Part shown: piece after piece, positions 54,654-62,548 of the stretch
Layout: each line of letters starts with the position of its first letter
Position numbering within the stretch: position 1 is the stretch's first letter
NCBI GenBank assembly: GCA_004843345.1
Contig: CP039460.1
Span: 1,104,921 to 1,168,920 of the forward strand
Direction: 5' to 3'
Length of the DNA: 64,000 nucleotides
Source of the DNA: Acetobacteraceae bacterium
GTDB taxonomy: Bacteria > Pseudomonadota > Alphaproteobacteria > Acetobacterales > Acetobacteraceae
Program-made: the position numbers and the translations under genes
The notes under the pieces: model-generated
Told to the model about the DNA's origin: nothing
The model's input: the letters and a program-made list of their open reading frames with translations, nothing else
The model's database searches: none

Positions 54654-55562
54654 TTATTCAGAGACAAATTCTGAAGCAGGATAGCCTTGCGCAAAGAGTA
54701 AAGTGCGCATGGTTGTGAAATTTATCTGCGTTGAAATAACGGCTTTTACTTTTGGATCTGCATACCATGCAACGCCGAGGCCTGCTGTGGAAAGCATGGC
54801 AATGTCATTATTCCCATCTCCAACAGCAAGAGCTGCGGAAGTTTGAACACCACGTTCTTTGCAGAGCTGGAGCAGAGATTCCGCTTTGTTCTCAGGTCCG
54901 AGGACAGGCTCAAAAAGAGAGCCCTTCAATTTACCAGTTTCCCATTCAAGGCGATTGGCAAAGGCATAGTCAAAACCAATTTCTTGTGCGACTCTATCTG
55001 TAAACCAATCGAAACCACCTGAAATTAATGCGGTGAGCGCGCCATTTTTTTTCATGGTACGAACAACCTCTTTGATATGGTCGGCACGTTTAAGACCATC
55101 TAAGATGGTTTGAAGTTCCTCTTCGGTTGTGTTGGCCATTAAGGGAATGCGGCGGCGCATCGTTTCTGCAAAAGTCGCATTTTTAGCACGGGCATCCGTA
55201 ACAATTTCTTTGAGCTCTGCTGTTCTTCCCCGTAGGGCAATAATCGCATCTGGGGTTTCCCCTTCGAGAACCGTACTGTCCATGTCTGATGTGAAGACCG
55301 CTTTCCGCCGTCCACGCTTGCGTGTTAGAAGCGCATCAACTCGGAAGGGAGCGAGGGTTGCCCGAATGGTTTCTGGAGAAATGGCGTTTTCTGCTGGCAG
55401 ACAGCAGGAAATATCAACAGCTTCCTTTTCTGAAAGGACGACAGGTGATTGTCCTTGAACAAGATGGCGTGCGGTGTCGATAGCTTCTTTGGAGAGGTTT
55501 CCCTCTTCACGGTTGGCAACAACCGTTAAAACGAAAGAGCGTGGAGCTGAAGGATCAGACAT
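54654..55562 (-). CDS. serB: Phosphoserine phosphatase
   Basis: Last step of serine synthesis. 302 residues from ATG 55562 (GAAGGGAAAT upstream); a longer frame to 55607 adds 15 residues without support. An ACT-like N-terminal domain precedes the HAD core with the nucleophile in TSDMDSTVLEGE (DxDxT), LISGGFDWF and GDGNNDIAMLSTAGLG. serA, the first enzyme of the pathway, is at the right edge of the window. Confidence 0.95.
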   Translation of the reverse strand: MSDPSAPRSFVLTVVANREEGNLSKEAIDTARHLVQGQSPVVLSEKEAVDISCCLPAENAISPETIRATLAPFRVDALLTRKRGRRKAVFTSDMDSTVLEGETPDAIIALRGRTAELKEIVTDARAKNATFAETMRRRIPLMANTTEEELQTILDGLKRADHIKEVVRTMKKNGALTALISGGFDWFTDRVAQEIGFDYAFANRLEWETGKLKGSLFEPVLGPENKAESLLQLCKERGVQTSAALAVGDGNNDIAMLSTAGLGVAWYADPKVKAVISTQINFTTMRTLLFAQGYPASEFVSE

Positions 55563-55672
55563 GATATTTCCCTTCAAGAAGTAAAAAGAGTAAAAGTAAA
55601 TACCCATAAGTAAAACACAGAGTATCTACCCAGATTAGAGAAAAGACGTGAATAAAGAAAGGTAAATAGGGC

Positions 55673-56671
55673 TTGAGTGAGGTTGGAGAGAGAAAAAGAT
55701 TTCCGCAGCAAAAAGCCCTGATTATTGCGGGGCCGACATGTTCGGGAAAATCCGCATTGGCAATGGCATTGGCCGATGAATTGAACGGCGTTGTCATCAA
55801 TGCGGATGCGATGCAATGTTATTCGGATTTACAGGCCTTAACGGCACGCCCTTCTGCGGAGGATGAGGTCAAAGTTCCTCATGCGCTTTATGGTGTTTTG
55901 GATGGTGCAGAACGTGGTTCTGTTGGTTGGTGGCTTCCAGAGGCGATGCGGATTTTAGAAGAGTGCGTTCAAACGTCTCGTTTGCCGATTTTTTGCGGGG
56001 GTACAGGCATGTATTTAAATGCCTTGCGTCAAGGAATTGCCAACATTCCGCCTGTTCCAGAAAAAGATCGCCGCCGGGCAGAAGTTTTTTATGAAATCTA
56101 TGGGGGGGAAGAAGCTCTTAAATTATTAAAGGCGGAAGACCCGATAACGGCTGAAAAATTAAATGCGCAGGATCAGCAGAGGATTTGCCGTGCTTGGGCT
56201 GTTTTGTTTGGCACTGGAAAGCCTCTTTCTCATTGGCTTTCTTTGCCTCATCAAGGGGGTGTTTCCTGCGATTTTAAATTTTTCCATTTTGCGCCTGAAC
56301 GTGAGTTTTTGAGAAGCCGTTTAGAGAGGCGATTTGAGAAAATGCTTCAAGCAGGCGCTTTGGAAGAGGTGGAGGCATTTCTTAAAAAAGATGTCAGTCC
56401 AGATTTACCCCTTATGCGGGCACATGGCGTGCCAGAGTTGCGGCGCTGTTTGAAGGGGGAGCTTTCTTTAGGAGAAGCAGCTACTTTGGCCGTGTCTGCA
56501 ATGCGTTCCTATGCCAAACGTCAGGATACTTGGTTTCGGCATCATCCTTTAGGGAAAGCAGGAGAGGGTATGGTTTTTTCAAATCCTATTGCGTCTGATC
56601 CGCAGGAGGATGAAATCTCCTTAGAGGAGGCCAAATCCTGGGCAATGGCTTTTTTAAAAGAGAAATTTTAG
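55673..56671 (+). CDS. miaA: tRNA dimethylallyltransferase
   Basis: Makes i6A37 in tRNAs that read UNN codons. 332 residues. P-loop IIAGPTCSGKSALAMAL (about 18), NADAMQCYSDL and FCGGTGMYLNAL (substrate site) and a C-terminal KRQDTWFRHH (tRNA-binding) are present. TTG 55673 is used since no ATG stands upstream of the P-loop. First gene of the miaA, KARI-like, panB run: the next gene starts eight bases after its stop. Confidence 0.93.
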   Translation: MSEVGERKRFPQQKALIIAGPTCSGKSALAMALADELNGVVINADAMQCYSDLQALTARPSAEDEVKVPHALYGVLDGAERGSVGWWLPEAMRILEECVQTSRLPIFCGGTGMYLNALRQGIANIPPVPEKDRRRAEVFYEIYGGEEALKLLKAEDPITAEKLNAQDQQRICRAWAVLFGTGKPLSHWLSLPHQGGVSCDFKFFHFAPEREFLRSRLERRFEKMLQAGALEEVEAFLKKDVSPDLPLMRAHGVPELRRCLKGELSLGEAATLAVSAMRSYAKRQDTWFRHHPLGKAGEGMVFSNPIASDPQEDEISLEEAKSWAMAFLKEKF

Positions 56672-56679
56672 GGCAGTGC

Positions 56680-57702
56680 ATGAAAATTTATGCGGAGAAA
56701 GACACTAAAATTGAAAGAATTTTGGGAAAAGAAATCGTTGTTTTTGGCTATGGCAGTCAAGGACGGGCTCAAGCCCTGAATGCACGGGATTCAGGGGCAA
56801 AAAAAATAAGAATTGCATTGCCAGATTCTTCCAACTCAAGGGAAAAAGCGCTTGCAGATGGATTTGAGGTTTTTTCGCCTTTAGATGGCGCTAAAAATGC
56901 TGAGATTGCCATTCTTTTAACACCAGACGAAACACATGGTGCGCTTTATCAAGAGATTTTAGAAAAATATCTGCCTTTTGCTGCTGTGATTGGTTTTGCA
57001 CATGGATTTTGCCTGCATTTTGGACAGATTTCTTTAAGACCAGACCTTTCATCTTTTTTAGTTGCGCCCAAAGGGCCAGGCTATTTATTGCGGAAACTTT
57101 ATCAGGAAAATGAGGGGTTGATGGCAAGGATTGCGGTCTGGCCTGAAGGGGAAAAGGAAAAAATTCAATCTGCTTTTGAGACGGCTTTGGATTGGGCTTC
57201 CTTGATTGGCTGTGCCCGTATTGGTTTGCTCGAAACGGATTTCGGACAGGAAACGGAAAGCAATTTGTTCGGAGAGCAGGCCATTTTATGCGGTGGTGCA
57301 GCAGCACTGGTGCGTACAGGGTTTGAGGTTATGGTTGAAAATGGAATCTCTGAAGAAATGGCCTATCTTGAATCAGCGCATTCGCTTAAGATTATCGCAG
57401 ACCTTATTTATAAAGAGGGGCTTGAAGGCACAAATAAGCTCATTTCTAAGACAGCTTCTTATGGAGGGTATGTCGGTGAGGAAGCTTATCAGGCTTCGGA
57501 AATGAAGCAGGTGATGAGACGGCTGATGCAGGAGATTAAGTCAGGAAAATTTGCAGCGCAATTTCAAAGGGAGCAGGCTCATTCTTATCCTTTGATGCGT
57601 CAAAAAGAGGTTTTGGCTTCGCAGGAAAAATTAACGAAGATCGGCCAGAAAATAAGAAACTGGCTCTTTGGAAAAGGGATCAAGAAAGAGGAAAGGCCTT
57701 GA
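56680..57702 (+). CDS. Divergent ketol-acid reductoisomerase (IlvC) homologue, metal site altered
   Basis: 340 residues, full length for a class I KARI and collinear with it. Retained: Rossmann motif VFGYGSQGRAQALN, FAHGF with His108, APKGPG with catalytic Lys131, FGEQAILCGG with Glu199, and Glu231. Changed: the Asp that bridges both magnesium ions (TDLFGE in KARI) is Asn195 in SNLFGEQ; the second C-terminal Glu (LHELK) is Ser235 in AHSLK; and the Glu of SNTAEYG is Ser260. The HAHALN motif reads RAQALN. The alkyl-migration step needs both metals, so normal KARI activity is doubtful, while NADPH-dependent reduction might persist. One base separates its stop from the panB start and eight bases separate it from miaA. 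No ilvB/ilvN is adjacent. I suggest a ketopantoate reductase; a relict is the alternative. Confidence 0.85.
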   Translation: MKIYAEKDTKIERILGKEIVVFGYGSQGRAQALNARDSGAKKIRIALPDSSNSREKALADGFEVFSPLDGAKNAEIAILLTPDETHGALYQEILEKYLPFAAVIGFAHGFCLHFGQISLRPDLSSFLVAPKGPGYLLRKLYQENEGLMARIAVWPEGEKEKIQSAFETALDWASLIGCARIGLLETDFGQETESNLFGEQAILCGGAAALVRTGFEVMVENGISEEMAYLESAHSLKIIADLIYKEGLEGTNKLISKTASYGGYVGEEAYQASEMKQVMRRLMQEIKSGKFAAQFQREQAHSYPLMRQKEVLASQEKLTKIGQKIRNWLFGKGIKKEERP

Positions 57703-57703
57703 G

Positions 57704-58642
57704 ATGATCGACTATTCAACCCAACAAACACCCTATGGACAGTTTCAGCCTGTAACGCAAAATGTTTCTCAAAAGGCAGAGCCTCCTAAAAGACGGCGAA
57801 CTTTGGCTTCTTTAGAAAAAATGCGCAGGGCAGGGCAATGTTTGCCGATGATTACAGCCTATGATTATCCTTCTGCGATGATGGCAAATCAGGCAGATAT
57901 TCCCATGATTTTAGTTGGGGATTCGGTGGGTATGGTCGTGCAGGGGAATGATACGACGATTCCCGTTACGGTAGATGAAATGGTCTATCATACGAAAATG
58001 GTGGTGCGTGGCTGTGGCCGTGCTTTTGTGATTGCAGATTTACCTTTCTTTTCTTATGCAACTCTTGAAGATGGGATTAAAAATGCCGTTCGCTTGATTC
58101 AGGAAGGGGGAGCACAGGCGATTAAAATCGAAGGAAGTCTTGAGATTTTAACGCTCGTGAATGCCTTAACGGTTCGAGGGATTCCCGTGATGGCGCATAT
58201 TGGTTTACGTCCACAATCGCAGCTGCAAATGGGACTTAGGATTCAGGGAAAAGATATTGAAAGCACACAGCGGCTTTTAGAAGAGGCAATGGCTTTTGAA
58301 GAGGCAGGCGCATTCGGGCTTTTACTCGAATGTATTCCAACGGAAGTGGCGCAAATGATTACCCAGTCTGTTGATATTATGACCATCGGCATTGGCGCAG
58401 GTAAATATTGTTCTGGCCAAGTACAAGTTTGGCATGATCTTTTAGGATTATGTTCGGGTAAAATTCCACGTCATGCACGCCGTTTTGCAGATCTTGCGCC
58501 GATTATTGTTAAAGCCTTAAGTGATTATGCAGGTGAAGTAAAAAGCGGCTTTTTCCCAACGCCTGCACAAAGTGTTGCGGCAACGCCTGAACTGGTTTCA
58601 GCTCTAAAGCAAGATATGCTGGTCGATGAAGAGAACGTATAG
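57704..58642 (+). CDS. panB: 3-methyl-2-oxobutanoate hydroxymethyltransferase
   Basis: First step of pantothenate synthesis: forms ketopantoate from 2-oxoisovalerate and methylene-tetrahydrofolate. 312 residues from ATG 57704, one base after the upstream stop, with GGAAAGG eight bases ahead. Motifs: MITAYDYPSAMMAN, LVGDSVGMVVQGND, PVTVDEMVYHT, ADLPFFSY, IKIEG and the catalytic Glu in LLECIP, then IGIGAG. An N-terminal extension of about 40 residues precedes the barrel. Coupled to the KARI-like gene. Confidence 0.95.
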   Translation: MIDYSTQQTPYGQFQPVTQNVSQKAEPPKRRRTLASLEKMRRAGQCLPMITAYDYPSAMMANQADIPMILVGDSVGMVVQGNDTTIPVTVDEMVYHTKMVVRGCGRAFVIADLPFFSYATLEDGIKNAVRLIQEGGAQAIKIEGSLEILTLVNALTVRGIPVMAHIGLRPQSQLQMGLRIQGKDIESTQRLLEEAMAFEEAGAFGLLLECIPTEVAQMITQSVDIMTIGIGAGKYCSGQVQVWHDLLGLCSGKIPRHARRFADLAPIIVKALSDYAGEVKSGFFPTPAQSVAATPELVSALKQDMLVDEENV

Positions 58643-58665
58643 GACGAGGAGACTCTTTAAGTTAA

Positions 58666-58965
58666 ATGTCAAAAATTTTTATTACTGCAATCGTTTCTGT
58701 AAAACCGGATAAGTTTGAAGCCCTTGAGCCCAGCTTGAGGGAGTGTGCTGAGCGCTCTCTTGAGGAGGAAGCCTGCGAACGCTATGAAGTTTCAGCAGAT
58801 ATTTCTGAAGTTGGACGTTTTATCGTTAATGAAATTTGGCGGGATGAAGCAGGTTTTAAGGCACACACAGAGAAAGATTACTTTAAAAAATTAGGAGAGA
58901 TTCTCAAGGTTCTTTCGGGAGAAATTGAAATTATTCAAACCTCTCCTTTTTTGACTAGGCGTTAA
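58666..58965 (+). CDS. Antibiotic biosynthesis monooxygenase (ABM/YgiN-like) domain protein
   Basis: 99 residues with a ferredoxin-like ABM fold: IFITAIVSVKPDKFEALEPSL, ACERYEVSADI, FIVNEIWRDEAGFKAHTEKDYFKKL. Related small proteins are quinol monooxygenases or stress-linked enzymes; the role is not known. GAGGAG lies 14 bases before the ATG. 23 bases after panB. Confidence 0.78.
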   Translation: MSKIFITAIVSVKPDKFEALEPSLRECAERSLEEEACERYEVSADISEVGRFIVNEIWRDEAGFKAHTEKDYFKKLGEILKVLSGEIEIIQTSPFLTRR

Positions 58966-59063
58966 GAGAATACTCCCTTAGAGTAACGTCTCAAGCTGGT
59001 GCATTTTTTTCAAGTGAATGCATTTTAAATGGGGGTTGGGGCTTTCGGAAAAGGCATGGAAAC

Positions 59064-60023
59064 ATGGCAGATTATAGACTTGGAATTGACTTAGGCGGTA
59101 CGAAAATTGAAATCGTTGCGCTTGATCGGGATAGTAATGAGACCTTTAGGCATCGTGCGCCAACCCCCCATGGAGACTATGAAAAAACAGTCCTTGCAGT
59201 GCGCGATATCGTTCTTGAGACAGAAGCAAAATTGGGATGTATCCCAGGAAGCCGTGTTGCAGCAGGGCAAGCGACTTCTACCTTAGGGATTGGCACACCG
59301 GGATCCATTGTTCCCCAGACAGGCCTGCTGGATCATTGCAATGCAGAATGGCTGAATGGGAGGCCTTTTGACAAAGATATCGAAGCAGCGCTTGATCGTC
59401 CGATCCGAATGGAAAATGACGCGAACTGCTTTACCCTTTCTGAAGCAGCCGATGGGGCTGGCGTTGGTAAAAATATTGTTTTTGGGGTGATTTTGGGAAC
59501 AGGCATGGGGGGCGGTATTGTCGCCTATGGCCGTCTTTTGTCAGGTTTGCACCGTCTAACGGGGGAATGGGGACATCTGCCATTACCATGGTTAAAAGAA
59601 ACAGACTTGCCACTGCGCCAGTGTTTCTGTGGACAAGAAGGGTGTCAGGAACGCTATCTTTGTGGTCAGGCTTTGGCAACAGATTGGCTTGGTGAAGGGC
59701 ATGTTTCTGCTAAAGGGATTGCCGATGCGTTGGCTGCAGGCGATGAAAAAGCTTTACATGCGTTTGATCTGTATACGGATAGAATGGCAAGGGCTTGTGC
59801 TCGTATGATTGACTTTCTTGATCCGGATGTCATTGTTTTGGGTGGGGGCGTAACCAATCTGCCTAATCTTTGCAAAACTGTTTCTGGCAGATTATCTCAG
59901 CATATTACTGGCGGTTTCCCTTGCATGACACCGATTGTCATGAATAAACACGGTGACAGTTCCGGTGTTCGGGGCGCTGCTTGGCTCTGGGATGCTCAGG
60001 AATCTGGAGACTGGCCTCAATAA
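59064..60023 (+). CDS. ROK family sugar kinase, probable fructokinase
   Basis: 319 residues. ATP site LGIDLGGTKIEIVALD, GIGTPG, substrate site MENDANCFTLSEA with the catalytic Asp, GVILGTGMGGGIV, and the ROK zinc site with GEWGH and CFCGQEGCQE. This pattern fits fructokinase/Mak. Fructose use suits a plant- or nectar-associated bacterium. Sugar specificity is inferred from similarity only. Confidence 0.87.
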   Translation: MADYRLGIDLGGTKIEIVALDRDSNETFRHRAPTPHGDYEKTVLAVRDIVLETEAKLGCIPGSRVAAGQATSTLGIGTPGSIVPQTGLLDHCNAEWLNGRPFDKDIEAALDRPIRMENDANCFTLSEAADGAGVGKNIVFGVILGTGMGGGIVAYGRLLSGLHRLTGEWGHLPLPWLKETDLPLRQCFCGQEGCQERYLCGQALATDWLGEGHVSAKGIADALAAGDEKALHAFDLYTDRMARACARMIDFLDPDVIVLGGGVTNLPNLCKTVSGRLSQHITGGFPCMTPIVMNKHGDSSGVRGAAWLWDAQESGDWPQ

Positions 60024-60152
60024 AGAGTTCTTTTCTTAGAGAAACATGGACGGCTATTGTAGCGATTTTATGGGTTTTGCCAAAAACCTGAAGATGGTTA
60101 CAGTAGCCGATTTTTTAATTATCAGGTCGCAATTTCAGAAAGTACAAGAGAC

Positions 60153-62462
60153 ATGGCAACAGAGAACGAGATTCATCTTTCAGCACAGTCGGAAGACGTT
60201 ACTTCTGGTGGTTTCTATACCAATGGTGTAGCCCAACCAGAGGGAAACTCTCTTGCCAATAGTGATTTAGGCGCTTCGGTTTCAGCAGCGGAACAAGCCT
60301 TGGGAGGTAATTTCTCGATTAAGAGTGCAGGCGCTAAAAATGGCGGAGGCACGGTAATTGTGAATAGTGCTGCGGCCTCTGGCGGATCCGTTGCACAAGG
60401 TTTGCACATTGTGAATCCAAACTCTTGGAACGTTGGTAACAACGCTAAAATTGGCGTCATTCCTTCAGGGTCGGCATTGCTTGTTCAGCGTGGTGGTACG
60501 GCACAGAGCACAGATTTGGACGTTGGCGGCACGATGACCGTGCAAAGTGGTGGTTTATCCATTAATACAGTCATTCATAATCAGACAACAGGGGATTTAA
60601 ATCCGCCAGATGCGACAACACGGCTAGGCGGTACAATGGTTGTAAATGCAGGTGCAACAGCTGTTTCGACATGGTTATTTCGTATGGGAACGGAAATTGT
60701 CAGCGGTGTAGAAAATAATCCATGGGTTGCGGGCGGTAAGGTGATTATTGCTTCTGGTGGTGTGGCATCGGGTGGAAGCTATGGTGAGAACCTCCCAGTG
60801 GGGCAGATTCCTAATCAGGTGAATACAGTTCTGTCGGGTGGCACGATGCTTAATCCGCAGCTTTATACGATAAAAAATGGTAACGTTGTTAACGGTACAG
60901 TGCAGTTAGATGACGGCGCCTCTCTTACGCTTGGCCCAAATGCTGGCGGAATGGTTTTGATTGGATCTGGTGCTGTTAATGGAGGTGTTGTGCTTGGCGG
61001 ATTGGATACGCTCGGAAATGGCACGCAAGTTTATGACACGGTTCTCACAGGTTTCAGTCCTGGGAATGAAGCCCCAACCTATAATTCAGCAGCAGAATCA
61101 TGGGAAGGTGGGGATTCCGATGGGGTGGTGCTTAAAGGGTTGAGCCGTTCAGATATTACGGCTGTTTATAATGAGGGTTCTAATCTTTCCAAAGTTCCTG
61201 ATAGCCTCAAATCCTATTTAACAGGTGACAATGCGGGAAATTATGCGCTGATTCAAACGAAAAGCGGCGGTTGGCTCGTTATGCATATCCCGGGAATCGG
61301 TGCAAATGGGGCGATTGGACTTACGCCAGATGGAAGCATTGCTTTTGAATATTGCTATCTTGAAGGGACACGGATTTTAACACCCGAAGGTTATCGTTTG
61401 ATTGAAACCTTGAAGCCTCAAGACCATGTGATGGTGGCTGAGGGGGATGGCACACAAAAAGGGCGTTCTCTCCCCTTAAAATGGGTTGGGAAGAAAAGAG
61501 TTTGGATTGAGCCAGAGGCCGATTCTCTTAACTTACCAGATGAGGAAAGTTATTCGGTCAAAATTTCCAAAGGCGCTTTTTCTGAAAATGTACCTGAGCG
61601 GGATTTGTGGGTCACGCCAGAGCATTGCTTTTTGTTTAACGGTAAATTTATTCCTATTCGTATGTTGGTGAATGGCAAAACCATTGCTTATGACTATGAC
61701 CGTCTCCATTACACCTATTTTCATTTGGAAACAGAGTCTCATTCGATTCTGATTGCTGAAGGGGCATTAGGCGAAAGCTATTTGGATACGGGAAACCGTG
61801 CGGGCTTTGTTGCTGTTTTAGAACCTCATCGGGAAGGAAATGCGGTTGTTTTCTGTATGCCTCCCCGTACTTCTTTGCCAAGTCTGGAAAGAAGTTGGGA
61901 CGATGCGGCGGCACCTTTGGATGTTTCTTGCGATTTTGCAGAACCGCTTTGGCATAGGCTGGCGAAACATGCAGGGCAGGATCATTTTGAAGGGCGGGCC
62001 ATTAGCAAAGACCCTCAGATAAAATTGGTTTGGGAAGAAAATGGCCAACAGAAATCTGTTTCTTTTGCTTCAAAAGAAGAGGTCGAAGGGGGTATGTCTT
62101 ATCTGTTTGATGTGTCAAAGCTTGCTGGGATAAGCCAATTTTCTATTGCTTCCCGTACGTCAAGGCCTTGCGATATTGTCGGTCCTTTCTTAGATGACCG
62201 CCGTCATTTAGGCATTTTGGTACAAAAGATTTATCTTTTGGGAAAAGAGGGAGAGAGATGCGAAGTCAAAGGTTGGTCTGACTCACCCGAGGCAGAGGGC
62301 TGGAACAATGTTGAGAATGGCATTTTGCGCTGGACAGCTGGAAAAGCGCTTGTTGAACTCCCTCAGGAAATGATGGAAAAGGCAGAAAAATGTGTGATTG
62401 AAGTGATTGCAGGCGGACCTTATTTGGCTCTTTCTGAAACGCCAGAAAGGCAAGCTGCCTAA
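60153..62462 (+). CDS. Hint-domain protein with glycine-rich repeat region
   Basis: 769 residues. The N-terminal 370 residues are Gly/Ser/Thr/Val-rich with spaced GG motifs (GGTAQSTDLDVGGTMTVQSGG), like AIDA-type or other beta-helix repeats. A Hint (hedgehog/intein) domain follows: Cys401 in CYLEGTRILTPEG, LETLKPQD-like LIETLKPQDHVMV, TPEH at 488-491 and IAEGALGESYLDTG near 535. The last 200 residues are unrecognised. No Sec signal is visible, so export, if any, would be by another route. This Hint_2 class is common in acetic acid bacteria. Self-cleavage at Cys401 is possible but unproven. Single gene, own terminator. Confidence 0.82.
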   Translation: MATENEIHLSAQSEDVTSGGFYTNGVAQPEGNSLANSDLGASVSAAEQALGGNFSIKSAGAKNGGGTVIVNSAAASGGSVAQGLHIVNPNSWNVGNNAKIGVIPSGSALLVQRGGTAQSTDLDVGGTMTVQSGGLSINTVIHNQTTGDLNPPDATTRLGGTMVVNAGATAVSTWLFRMGTEIVSGVENNPWVAGGKVIIASGGVASGGSYGENLPVGQIPNQVNTVLSGGTMLNPQLYTIKNGNVVNGTVQLDDGASLTLGPNAGGMVLIGSGAVNGGVVLGGLDTLGNGTQVYDTVLTGFSPGNEAPTYNSAAESWEGGDSDGVVLKGLSRSDITAVYNEGSNLSKVPDSLKSYLTGDNAGNYALIQTKSGGWLVMHIPGIGANGAIGLTPDGSIAFEYCYLEGTRILTPEGYRLIETLKPQDHVMVAEGDGTQKGRSLPLKWVGKKRVWIEPEADSLNLPDEESYSVKISKGAFSENVPERDLWVTPEHCFLFNGKFIPIRMLVNGKTIAYDYDRLHYTYFHLETESHSILIAEGALGESYLDTGNRAGFVAVLEPHREGNAVVFCMPPRTSLPSLERSWDDAAAPLDVSCDFAEPLWHRLAKHAGQDHFEGRAISKDPQIKLVWEENGQQKSVSFASKEEVEGGMSYLFDVSKLAGISQFSIASRTSRPCDIVGPFLDDRRHLGILVQKIYLLGKEGERCEVKGWSDSPEAEGWNNVENGILRWTAGKALVELPQEMMEKAEKCVIEVIAGGPYLALSETPERQAA

Positions 62463-62491
62463 GCTCTTTTTATTGTGTTTTTATTTCTAGA

Positions 62492-62520
62492 GAAACCCCC
62501 CACTGAAAAGTGGGGGTTTC
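62492..62520. terminator. Bidirectional terminator between the Hint gene and serA
   Basis: GAAACCCCCCAC, a six-base loop, GTGGGGGTTTC, with one C bulged. It sits between convergent genes. Confidence 0.85.
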
Positions 62521-62548
62521 GTTTGGGTTTAATGTTAGTTTGTGTAGG

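Noticed and set aside
56680-57702. Calling the gene a normal ilvC
   Set aside because: Two metal ligands are replaced, so the standard function should not be assumed.
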